Of a stretch of DNA of 64,000 nucleotides, positions 27,501 to 33,424 are shown in pieces (position 1 is the first letter of the stretch; each line of letters starts with the position of its first letter). Source of the stretch: AP-15 sp963732095 (GTDB lineage: Bacteria > Pseudomonadota > Alphaproteobacteria > ATCC43930 > CGMCC-115725). The position numbers and the translations under genes were made by a program. The stretch is from assembly GCA_963732095.1 (NCBI GenBank), contig CAVSZA010000049.1, positions 3,334 through 67,333 of the forward strand, given 5' to 3'. The notes under the pieces are model-generated. The model was not told the origin of the DNA. It saw only the letters and a list, made by a program, of their open reading frames with translations, and did no database searches.

Positions 27501-30346
27501 TTGATGACCCCTAGCACCTCGGCGGTCGCGGTCTGCTGCTCTAAGGCCTCGCGCGTCTCGGTGATCAGCCGCGCGTTCTCCATCGCGATCACCGCCTGCG
27601 CTGCGAAATTCTGTAATAGCGCGATCTCTTTTTCGCTGAATGGCCACACCTCAAGGCGGGCCGCGGAGATCAGGCCTAGGAATGCGCCATCTTTGCGCAG
27701 CGGCACAAACAGCACCGTGTGGATGCCGGCAAACTCGGCCGCGCTGCGAAAAATCGGGTGGTCGATTTCAGCGCAATCGGCTATGTGGGCGAAGGGCTTA
27801 CCCTCGATCAGGGCCTGGCTCGCCGGTAAGTCGGCAGCACGATACCCTTGCCGCAGAATATCCGCGAATTTGTCGGATACGGCGTGCGTCGCGACGGCAT
27901 GCAAATTCTCGCCGTCGTAGAGCTGCAGGCTCCCATGAGCGGCGCCGCAAAGGGTGTGTGCCTTTTCCAGCATCGCGTCGAACACCGGCGCGAGGTCGCC
28001 GGGCGAGGAATTGATGACTCCGAGCACCTCGGCGGTCGCGGTCTGCTGCTCGAGGGCCTCGCGCGTCTCGGTGATAAGGCGCGCGTTTTCCATCGCAATC
28101 ACCGCCTGCGCGGCGAAGCTTTCAACGAGCGCGATTTCTTTTTCGGAAAACGGCCGCACTTCGTGGCGGGCGGCGACGATCTGCCCGAGCAGGACATCAT
28201 CCTTGCGCAGCGCCACGTAAAGGATTGTGCGGACGCCGCCGAGTTTGACGCCGCCTTCGCGGGCCACTGGACTGTCGATCTCGGCGAGATCGACGCAGTG
28301 GACGACGCGCTCTCCCTCGACGATGCGTTGGCATGGCATGTCGGATGGGCTGTAGCCGGCGCGCAGCGCCTCCACCATTGCCTCGGAGAAGCCGCGCATT
28401 GCGACGCCGCGGAACTTCTCGCCGTCCCAGAGCTGCAGGCTGCCACAGGCGGCGCCGCACAGCGTGTGCGCCTTTTCCACGATCGACTGGAACACTGGGG
28501 CGAGGTCCCCCGGTGAGCTGTTGATGACCTGCAATACCTCGGCGGTCGCGGTCTGCTGCTCCAAGGCCTCGCGTGTCTCGGTGATCAGTCGCGTATTCTC
28601 CATCGCGATGACGGCCTGGTCGGCGAAGGTTGCGACCAGCTCGATCTGCTCTTCGGTGTACGGCCGCACCTCCGAACGCATCAAGACGATGACGCCGATC
28701 GGGGTACCGGCGCGCAACAGCGGGACGCCGAGCATGCTGCGGAAGCCACCCGCTCGCTGGGCATCGCGAAACGTGTACTCGGGATCGGCATCGATATCGG
28801 GAATGTGTACCGGCCTACCCTCAATCAAGGTTCGGCCCACGATCGTCCCCCGCCCCATACGGATCGGGTGCGTTTCCATGAACTCGACGAATTCGCGCGA
28901 GTATCCATAGCTGGCGGCGTACCGAAATACCTCGTCTTGCGGCCGCAGGATGCCGGCCATATTCGCTTCGCACAGCCTGGCGGCCGACTCGACCAATGTA
29001 TCGAGCACCGTCTGGAGATCGAAGGCGGAGCCGCTGATGACCCTCAGCACCTCGGCGGTCGCCGTCTGCTGCTCGAGCGCCTCTTTGAGCTCGGCGGTGC
29101 GGTCCTCGACCTTCTGTTCCAGCTCGGCGTAGGATTTCTGTAGGTCGCCGGCCATGCCGTTGAACGTGCCGGCGAGTTCTTCAAGTTCGTCGCCGGTGTG
29201 GATCTCGATGCGGCGGTCGAGTTCACCGGCGCCGATCCGCGCGGCGCCCGCCTGCAATTGTCGGATCGGGACAGTCATGCGGCGGGCGAGAACCAATGCA
29301 GCCGATGTCGCCAAGACAAGGGCGAGAGCCAGCAGCGCCGCGGTGCGCAATGCCGAGCCGTAGAGCGGCGCCAGGGCCTCGCTCAGCGGCAATTCGACAA
29401 AGACGGTCCAGCCGAGCGGCGCGATTGCGGCGTGCGCGGTCAGCACCGGCTTGCCGTCGAAGCCTTTGGCGACCATGACCGCCTGGTCGATCGGTTGCCC
29501 CCACCCTGACCCTCCCCCGCCTGCGGGGGAGGGAAGGGACGGGGCCTCGGCCAGTGCCGATGCGACCTGCGGCAGATTGGCGAGGTCGGTATTGCGCAAT
29601 ACGAGGCTGATGTCGGGGTGGGCGATCAGCCGGCCTTCGCGATCGACGACATAGGCGTAGCCGTGCTCGCCGACCTTCAGCCCGGTGATCACATCCCAGA
29701 TCAGCTTCAGATTGACCTCGGCGACCGTGACGCCGGCATTGCGCCCGGCGCGGGCCAGCGCCACGGTCATATACGGCTCGGATTCCTTGCGGAAATAGAC
29801 CGGGCTGAACCAGACGCGGTTCTTCTTCGCCTCGACGAAGCTCGGTGATTGGGAATAGTCCTTTTCGCTGCCGACCACGTCCATCGCCAGCCGCGAGACC
29901 TTGAGCTGCTCTTTGCCGGCTTCGTCGAGCTGGATCAGCTCGGTGATCGCGGGCACCTGACGCAACAGGCGCACATAATCGAAACGGCGCTGCTCGAGGG
30001 GGCTCGCGGCCCATTGCGGCGCCGTGGTCCAGCCGAGCTGGCGCTCGATCTCGTCGACGAATTGCTCGATGCGGCGCGCCGCCGATCCCGCCTTCTCCTG
30101 TTGGATGCGAAACAGCGACGCCTTGTTTTCATCGTACGCGAACCAGAAATCGAGCGCGCTGTTGAGCAGCAGCACGACGCTGACCAGCCCGACGATAAGC
30201 AGCACATATTTGCGGAAGAGCCGCCCGCGCGGCTGCGCCGTCGCCCCGCCGCCCGTGCTTTCCTGGTCGGACGACCGGCGTGGCGCTCCCGGCGGTCCAA
30301 GCGAAAGCCAGCCCATCCGCGAAGAGCTGCGCGCGGCGTCAGTCAT
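21539..30346 (-). CDS. Giant sensor histidine kinase with Cache-like sensor, HAMP and 13 tandem GAF domains
   Basis: A 2935-residue membrane kinase. Order: cytosolic tail 1-42, TM about 43-67, periplasmic Cache-like sensor about 75-330, TM about 332-354, HAMP 355-410, GAF domains starting near residues 430, 600, 765, 940, 1112, 1287, 1462, 1645, 1818, 1993, 2175, 2355 and 2530, then HisKA with phospho-acceptor His in ANMSHELRTPLNAI near 2712 and an HATPase domain with NLVGNAIKF, DTGPGIAD and GGTGLGLAISKRM. Linkers between GAF 1 and 9 are near copies (REALEQQTATAEVL followed by VINSSPGDLAPVFD). A family A repeat is inserted in frame at residues 268-281. Ligands are unknown, and the many GAFs suggest several inputs. 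It is coupled to a CheY-like receiver and a receiver-cyclase. Confidence 0.93.
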   Translation of the reverse strand: MTDAARSSSRMGWLSLGPPGAPRRSSDQESTGGGATAQPRGRLFRKYVLLIVGLVSVVLLLNSALDFWFAYDENKASLFRIQQEKAGSAARRIEQFVDEIERQLGWTTAPQWAASPLEQRRFDYVRLLRQVPAITELIQLDEAGKEQLKVSRLAMDVVGSEKDYSQSPSFVEAKKNRVWFSPVYFRKESEPYMTVALARAGRNAGVTVAEVNLKLIWDVITGLKVGEHGYAYVVDREGRLIAHPDISLVLRNTDLANLPQVASALAEAPSLPSPAGGGGSGWGQPIDQAVMVAKGFDGKPVLTAHAAIAPLGWTVFVELPLSEALAPLYGSALRTAALLALALVLATSAALVLARRMTVPIRQLQAGAARIGAGELDRRIEIHTGDELEELAGTFNGMAGDLQKSYAELEQKVEDRTAELKEALEQQTATAEVLRVISGSAFDLQTVLDTLVESAARLCEANMAGILRPQDEVFRYAASYGYSREFVEFMETHPIRMGRGTIVGRTLIEGRPVHIPDIDADPEYTFRDAQRAGGFRSMLGVPLLRAGTPIGVIVLMRSEVRPYTEEQIELVATFADQAVIAMENTRLITETREALEQQTATAEVLQVINSSPGDLAPVFQSIVEKAHTLCGAACGSLQLWDGEKFRGVAMRGFSEAMVEALRAGYSPSDMPCQRIVEGERVVHCVDLAEIDSPVAREGGVKLGGVRTILYVALRKDDVLLGQIVAARHEVRPFSEKEIALVESFAAQAVIAMENARLITETREALEQQTATAEVLGVINSSPGDLAPVFDAMLEKAHTLCGAAHGSLQLYDGENLHAVATHAVSDKFADILRQGYRAADLPASQALIEGKPFAHIADCAEIDHPIFRSAAEFAGIHTVLFVPLRKDGAFLGLISAARLEVWPFSEKEIALLQNFAAQAVIAMENARLITETREALEQQTATAEVLGVINSSPGELAPVFDAMLDKATRLCEAEIGVLWTYHGEQMEASAILGAPPRYVEFLRQGPRPLSPTHQRLLQGERLIQIVDVPSYEGYRSGLPLARALFDLGGVRTILMVPLRRDEAALGAFAVYRQEVRPFSDKQIALLQNFAAQAVIAMENARLITETHEALEQQTATAEVLGVINSSPGDLAPVFDAMLEKAMLLCGAACGGIGVWDGDRYSTVAQRGFPEPFASFFAGDQTSPGPRSGFSRVARGEGYVQIADISSSHFYEKGDPLTRAMVDLAGARTTLTVPLAKDGEALGVIGFYRQEVRPFSDRQIALVRNFAAQAVIAMENARLITETREALEQQTATAEVLGVINSSPGDLAPVFDVILDKAHSLCGAETGVLFTYDGERFQPAAAHDAPVEFSKLMRDGFLPSPGNPLARLIEGEPLVHIDDIRQVAAQGPDDPGPRVAAEGGIRTFLIVALRKDNVLLGAISALRREVMPFTDRQIALLQNFAAQAVIAMENARLINETREALEQQTATAEVLQVINSSPGDLAPVFDAILEKTLALCAASFGDLSTYAGEQFLAVATRGFPPALIDFYRNPFRPDPKSYFGQLVNGANVLHIADMAAEFSSTAATRLNRAGVERGRALVELGNARTGLFLALRKDDALLGAMRVFRQEVQPFTDKQIALVENFAAQAVIAMENARLITETREALEQQTATAEVLGVINSSPGDLTPVFDAMLERAMRLCGGSFGVFATYEGEHYRVTATRGLPAGLAEFVRDPIAIQPGSMPERLRRGEDTVQIPDIAALNSEHRTPGLVAMIELGKARTALWVGLRKDGVPQGFFGIYRQEVRPFTDKQIALLQNFAAQAVIAMENARLITETREALEQQTATAEVLQVINSSPGDLAPVFDAILEKAHGLCRIALGALELYENGKFRAVAVRGVSGPLAELLRQPFEPPPESPLARLLAGEQVVQITDMSELAWLRPDDPRAQAGAQYGLRTALFVPLRKDADLLGQVVAFRQEAHPFSDKEIALLQNFAAQAVIAMENVRLITELRESLEYQTATSDVLKVISRSTFDLQPVLDTVLATAARLCDADIASLARRDGEVYRVAASYALPPDYDAFVRSQAFLPGRGTVTGRTALEGRVVHIADIAADPDYAMPESTSVGEIRTALGVPLMREQEPSGVIWLARQRVEPFSERQIELVTTFADQAVIAIENARLFNELRQRTRDLQELLEYQTASSDVLKVISRSGAELGPVLDTLVETAARICRANSGFIFRLQDGLCRMVAAFGIPAGYRDFQVRNPIAPGRGTLAGRTVLEERAVHIEDAATDPEYTRAEAVQLGRQRTMLGLPLIRDDALIGVITLARSHVEPFSEKQIGLVTTFADQAVIAIENARLFTELRERTDDLQELLEYQTATSDVLKVISQSTFDLQPVLETLAGTASRLCEAEMAFIFRREGELYRVAASVGFSPETKALVEANPISPGRGTIAGRTALTANVVHIPDARSDPEYTWGEFIRVAKTPTMLGVPLLREGVPVGVIVLARQRVEPFSDKQIELVRTFADQAVIAIENARLFNELRARTTELGSSVAELKMLNEVAQAVSSTLDLRTVLSTVLNASLGVTWANAGAVFRYSRAERAFRLVEAVGWDEALAHSVRELRVAEAETAMGEAATRRVPIQLPDLAQRASYPLRDITLAAGFHSALIVPLVGAERTLGAIILMRQEAGEFPPETVRVMQTLATQSVLAIQNARLFREIADKSEQLALASQHKSQFLANMSHELRTPLNAILGYAELLVDGIYGQLPERPRGVLDRIQNNGKHLLALINDVLDLAKIEAGQLTLTLEDYSLPEVVQSVVTATEPLATSKGLKFTAAVQDGLPMAHGDARRVSQVLLNLVGNAIKFTDMGEVEIRAVADKGQFVLTVRDTGPGIADADQERIFGEFQQIDNSNTRKKGGTGLGLAISKRMVEMQGGTISVDSILGEGSTFRVLLPVHVDEMMEAA
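22780..29110 (-). repeat. Tandem array of 13 GAF-coding units
   Basis: Units of about 500-550 bases repeat through the kinase gene. The most conserved block is the linker on the minus strand coding EALEQQTATAEVL, seen on the plus strand as GGTCGCGGTCTGCTGCTC near 28543, 28042, 27524, 26481 (Gttgctc variant), 25951, 25405 and 24886. Copies 10-12 use a second linker type (EYQTATSDVLKVIS). Confidence 0.85.
29498..29541. repeat. Family A repeat inserted in frame inside the kinase gene
   Basis: CCCCCACCCTGACCCTCCCCCGCCTGCGGGGGAGGGAAGGGACG lies within the Cache-like domain and is read as PSLPSPAGGGGSGWG. The palindromic core CCCTCCCCCGC/GCGGGGGAGGG matches the intergenic copies. Confidence 0.8.
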
Positions 30347-30475
30347 GGGGTCACCGCGTGGGCATAAACGAAGGGCATCGGGCGATCAGGTCGAATTCCG
30401 CGACGATCATACCGCATACCCAACGCGATTGACATCGGCGCGCGGCTCAACCGCCTGAGACGCCTCGTATTAACC

Positions 30476-30525
30476 TCATTCTATGACCTGATCGGCGTGC
30501 GCGAGCAGCGTCTGCGGCGCGGTCA
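30476..30525 (-). pseudogene. Fragment of an ABC_sub_bind gene 3' end
   Basis: Read on the minus strand it gives LTAPQTLLAHADQVIE and a stop, matching the last residues of the complete binding protein at 31015-31980 (LTIPPTLLARADQVIE). Nothing upstream of it continues the gene, so it is a short relic of a second copy. Confidence 0.5.
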
Positions 30526-30608
30526 AGTCGCGGGTCGACGAAATGCCGCTGAGTTATAAGGATGTGAAGCGGCTCAATGGTCTCTAGCGCTGGATCGCCG
30601 CGAGCACG

Positions 30609-30902
30609 TCATCGCGGCGCTCCCTCACCATCGAGCCGTTCGGCGATGCGGACGAGCAAAGCCAGTATGCGCGACATCCGCTCCTCATGTGCCACCTGCC
30701 GGCGTTCCATGCCGTCGAACCGTGACGCGATGGCGTCGAGCTGCGCCGTGATCGTCCGCTCCAATGCGCCAATCCGAATTTCCATCCCGGAAAACCGGCT
30801 CTCCATCGCGGTGAAGCGGAGCTGCATGTCGCGCAGCTCGAAGCTCATCGTGATGACACGGTTGCCGAGCCACTCCAGACTGATCTTCTCTTCGCTCATC
30901 AT
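30609..30902 (-). CDS. Small coiled-coil protein
   Basis: A 97-residue, entirely helical-looking protein with heptad-like spacing of Met, Leu and Ile (RDMQLRFTAMESRFSGMEIR, then RMSRILALLVRIAERLDG). It resembles the 74-residue protein at 44500-44724 in composition and pattern. Such orphan coiled-coil proteins are frequent in this bacterial group and their role is unknown. The start could be either of two adjacent ATGs. It lies upstream of the giant kinase in the same direction, separated by 262 bases. Confidence 0.5.
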   Translation of the reverse strand: MMSEEKISLEWLGNRVITMSFELRDMQLRFTAMESRFSGMEIRIGALERTITAQLDAIASRFDGMERRQVAHEERMSRILALLVRIAERLDGEGAPR

Positions 30903-31014
30903 CAGGTCCGAATCTTTTCATTGCGGTATTCTGCAAAATTTCGTCGCAGTTTTACATTCGAATTTATCGTAAACGGCAAGATATCCGGGCTGATCGATGG
31001 CGCACGGTGAAGCC

Positions 31015-31980
31015 TCATTCAATGACCTGGTCGGCGCGGGCGAGGAGCGTGGGCGGGATGGTGAGGCCGAGTGCGCCGGCGGTTTTTAGGTTGATGGTCA
31101 GGTCGAATTTGCGCGGCGGCTCGACCGGCAGGTCGGCCGGTTTTGCCCCATTGAGGATCTTGTCGACAAAGCCCGCCGCGCGGCCGAACAGGTCGCGGTA
31201 GTCGGCACCGAACGACATCAACCCCCCATCGACCGGAAAGACGCGGAAGGAATAGATCGCGGGCAGCCGGGATTCCGCGGCGAGCGCGATGAGCTGGGCG
31301 CGCTTGGCGGGACCCAGCGGGCCGGAGGCTACGTAGACGGCCTCGCAGCGCTCGCCGCGCAACCGCGCGAAGGCGAGTTCGAGGGCCGTCCCGGTCGTCG
31401 CCTGGAGCATCAACGGCTCGATCTTCATTTGCGCGGCATCGGCGCGGATGTCCTGCAGCTTTTGCTCGATGCCGGGATCTCCCCTGACGATGACGGCAAC
31501 CCGGCGCAGCTGGGGGACGAGCTCCTGCAGCAGCTGCAACCGCTTGGCGATCACCTCGGGCGAAGACAGACAAAGGCCCGTGACGTTGCCGCGGGGCTGC
31601 GCCAGGCTCGCAACGACGCCGAGGGCAACCGGATCGTCGACGCCGACCAGGACGATCGGGATCATCGCGGTCGCGCGCTTCGCGGCGAGCGTGGCCGACG
31701 TCCCGCCGGTGACCAGGATCGCAACGCCGGCGCCGATCAGCTCCTTGACGATGCCGGGCAACTGCTCGGCGCGCTCCTCGGCCCAGCGGTCGACAATCGC
31801 GATGTTGCTGCCGTCGGTCCAGCCGAGCGCGGCGAGATTTTCGCGGAATGCGTCGAGCAGGTCCTGGTTGTCGTGCCGCGACCCGACCTGGACAAAGCCG
31901 ATGCGCGGAGCCTCGGCCGAGGCCGGGTTCCGGGTCATCGCCGCCCCGGCAGCGAGCAATAGCAGGTCGCGGCGCCTCAT
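31015..31980 (-). CDS. ABC transporter substrate-binding protein (ABC_sub_bind family)
   Basis: A 321-residue periplasmic-binding protein of the TrpX/ABC_sub_bind type (PF04392). The leader MRRRDLLLLAAGAAMTRNPA is Tat-like (RRRDLL) with an Ala-x-Ala cleavage region. The body has the two-lobed order IGFVQVGSRHDNQDLLDAFR, ILVTGGTSATLAAKRAT, VGVDDPVALGVVASLAQPRG, NVTGLCLSSPEVIAKRLQLL and the C-terminal NLKTAGALGLTIPPTLLARA. No permease or ATPase gene is beside it, which is common for this family in Bradyrhizobium-like genomes. The ligand is unknown. GAGGTC precedes the ATG. Confidence 0.88.
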   Translation of the reverse strand: MRRRDLLLLAAGAAMTRNPASAEAPRIGFVQVGSRHDNQDLLDAFRENLAALGWTDGSNIAIVDRWAEERAEQLPGIVKELIGAGVAILVTGGTSATLAAKRATAMIPIVLVGVDDPVALGVVASLAQPRGNVTGLCLSSPEVIAKRLQLLQELVPQLRRVAVIVRGDPGIEQKLQDIRADAAQMKIEPLMLQATTGTALELAFARLRGERCEAVYVASGPLGPAKRAQLIALAAESRLPAIYSFRVFPVDGGLMSFGADYRDLFGRAAGFVDKILNGAKPADLPVEPPRKFDLTINLKTAGALGLTIPPTLLARADQVIE

Positions 31981-32162
31981 TCGCTGACCTCACCGGTGCG
32001 ACCGGAAAGTTGTGGCCGCGCCGTGCGCACGGCGATCGCGCCGCGAACCAGGATCACCTCGCCGCGTCTCCCTCGATGCCTCGTCTACGGTGCGTTGCGT
32101 TGAACGCATGAAGCGGAATGACCGAGACGCCGCAGCATAACACGGCCAGTGCCGCAGCCTCC

Positions 32163-32220
32163 AAGCCCCTCTCCTGCACCGCGGGAGAGGGTGCCGAGCG
32201 GAGCGAGGCGGGCGAGGGCC
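32163..32220. repeat. Family A-related repeat, degenerate
   Basis: AGCCCCTCTCCTGCACCGCGGGAGAGGGTGCCGAGCGGAGCGAGGCGGGCGAGGGC: a CCCTCTCC/GGGAGAGGG hairpin followed by a G-rich arm. It lies in the 355-base gap before pheS. Confidence 0.55.
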
Positions 32221-32222
32221 TT

Positions 32223-32321
32223 GGTTGCTTGGGCCAACTCGGCGTCCTAAATCGCAGCGCAACCAGGCGGTTGAGTCCTGGTTCGGCGTGCTATAGCCAA
32301 GGGGGCCGTCGGCCCCTTTTT
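32223..32321 (+). promoter_or_regulatory. Candidate attenuator in the pheST leader
   Basis: A strong intrinsic-terminator-like hairpin, GGGGCC (32302-32307), loop GTC, GGCCCC (32311-32316) then TTTTT, ends 15 bases before the pheS ATG. Upstream, AACCAGG (32261-32267) pairs with CCTGGTT (32277-32283), and GGTTGC (32223-32228) could instead pair with GCAACC (32259-32264), giving mutually exclusive folds. The preceding gene is divergent, so the terminator cannot serve it. No Phe-rich leader peptide and no T-box was found. Confidence 0.5.
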
Positions 32322-32335
32322 GTGAGAATGATCCA

Positions 32336-33424
32336 ATGGCAGATTTCGACCCCTCGACCGACGCGATCCTTGCCGAGATCGCCGCCGCGCCGTCCCCGGA
32401 GGCGCTGGAGGAGCTGCGCGTCAGGGTGCTCGGACGGCGTGGGTCGCTCACCCTGGCGATGCGCGAATTGGGCGGGCTCGAGCCGGAAGAGCGCCGGCGC
32501 GCCGGCGCGGCGCTGAACGCCGCCAAGGACCGCCTCGCGGCGGCGGTCGGCGAGGCCGCCGCGCGGCTCGGGCGGGCCGCGCTCGAACAGCGGCTCGCCG
32601 GCGAGCGCGCCGATCCGACCCTCCCGGTGCCTTTCGCCGCCGCCGGGCGGCTTCATCCGATCAGCCAGACGGTCGACGAGATCGTGGCGATCTTCGGCGA
32701 AATGGGTTTCACGGTCGCCGAAGGCCCGCACATCGAGGAGGATTTCTACAATTTCACCGCGCTCAACATCCCCCTCGAGCACCCGGCGCGCCAGGAGCAC
32801 GACACGTTTTATCTTCCCGAGCGGCCGGACGGCACCCGGCTCGTGCTGCGCACCCACACCTCGCCCGTTCAGATCCGCACGATGATGGCACAGAAACCGC
32901 CGATCCGCATCATCGTCCCCGGCCGCACCTTCCGCATGGACCACGATGCGACGCATTCGCCGATGTTTCATCAGGTCGAGGGCCTGGTAGTCGACCGGAC
33001 CACGCATATGGGACACCTGAAGGGCTGCCTGATCGAGTTCTGCCGAGCGTATTTCGGTATCGACGACCTGCCGGTACGCTTTCGGCCGAGCTATTTCCCG
33101 TTCACCGAGCCCTCGGCCGAGGTCGACATCGGCTGCTCGCGCAGCGCCGGCGAACTCAAAATTGGCGTCGGCGGCGATTGGCTCGAAATTCTCGGCAGCG
33201 GCATGGTCCACCCGCAAGTGCTGAAGAATTGCGGCATTGACCCGGCCGAATATCAGGGTTTTGCGTTCGGCATGGGGATCGAGCGGGTGGCGATGTTGAA
33301 ATACGGCATCCCGGACCTGCGCACTTTCTACGATTCCGATCTGCGCTGGCTGCGGCATTTCGGCTTCTTGCCGCTCGATGTTCCCTCGCTCGTGCGCGGG
33401 CCGCTCCCGGGAGGGGCCGAATGA
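32336..33424 (+). CDS. pheS: Phenylalanine-tRNA ligase alpha subunit
   Basis: The 362-residue catalytic subunit of the alpha2-beta2 enzyme that charges tRNA-Phe. An N-terminal coiled coil (about 1-90) binds the tRNA. Class II motif 2 and 3 regions are visible: TSPVQIRTMMAQKPPIRIIV, RVFRMDHDATHSPMFHQVEG-like text near 200-225, FRPSYFPFTEPSAEVDIGC near 255 and FAFGMGIERVAMLKYGIPD near 310. The pheT ATG overlaps its stop by 4 bases. Expression may be set by the hairpin directly upstream. Confidence 0.97.
   Translation: MADFDPSTDAILAEIAAAPSPEALEELRVRVLGRRGSLTLAMRELGGLEPEERRRAGAALNAAKDRLAAAVGEAAARLGRAALEQRLAGERADPTLPVPFAAAGRLHPISQTVDEIVAIFGEMGFTVAEGPHIEEDFYNFTALNIPLEHPARQEHDTFYLPERPDGTRLVLRTHTSPVQIRTMMAQKPPIRIIVPGRTFRMDHDATHSPMFHQVEGLVVDRTTHMGHLKGCLIEFCRAYFGIDDLPVRFRPSYFPFTEPSAEVDIGCSRSAGELKIGVGGDWLEILGSGMVHPQVLKNCGIDPAEYQGFAFGMGIERVAMLKYGIPDLRTFYDSDLRWLRHFGFLPLDVPSLVRGPLPGGAE

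Noticed and set aside
24880..28560. Regular repeats suggestive of a CRISPR array
   Set aside because: The spacing is about 520 bases and the units code GAF domains.
32118..32516. Plus-strand frame upstream of and overlapping pheS
   Set aside because: It passes through a dispersed repeat and the hairpin and then overlaps pheS out of frame.
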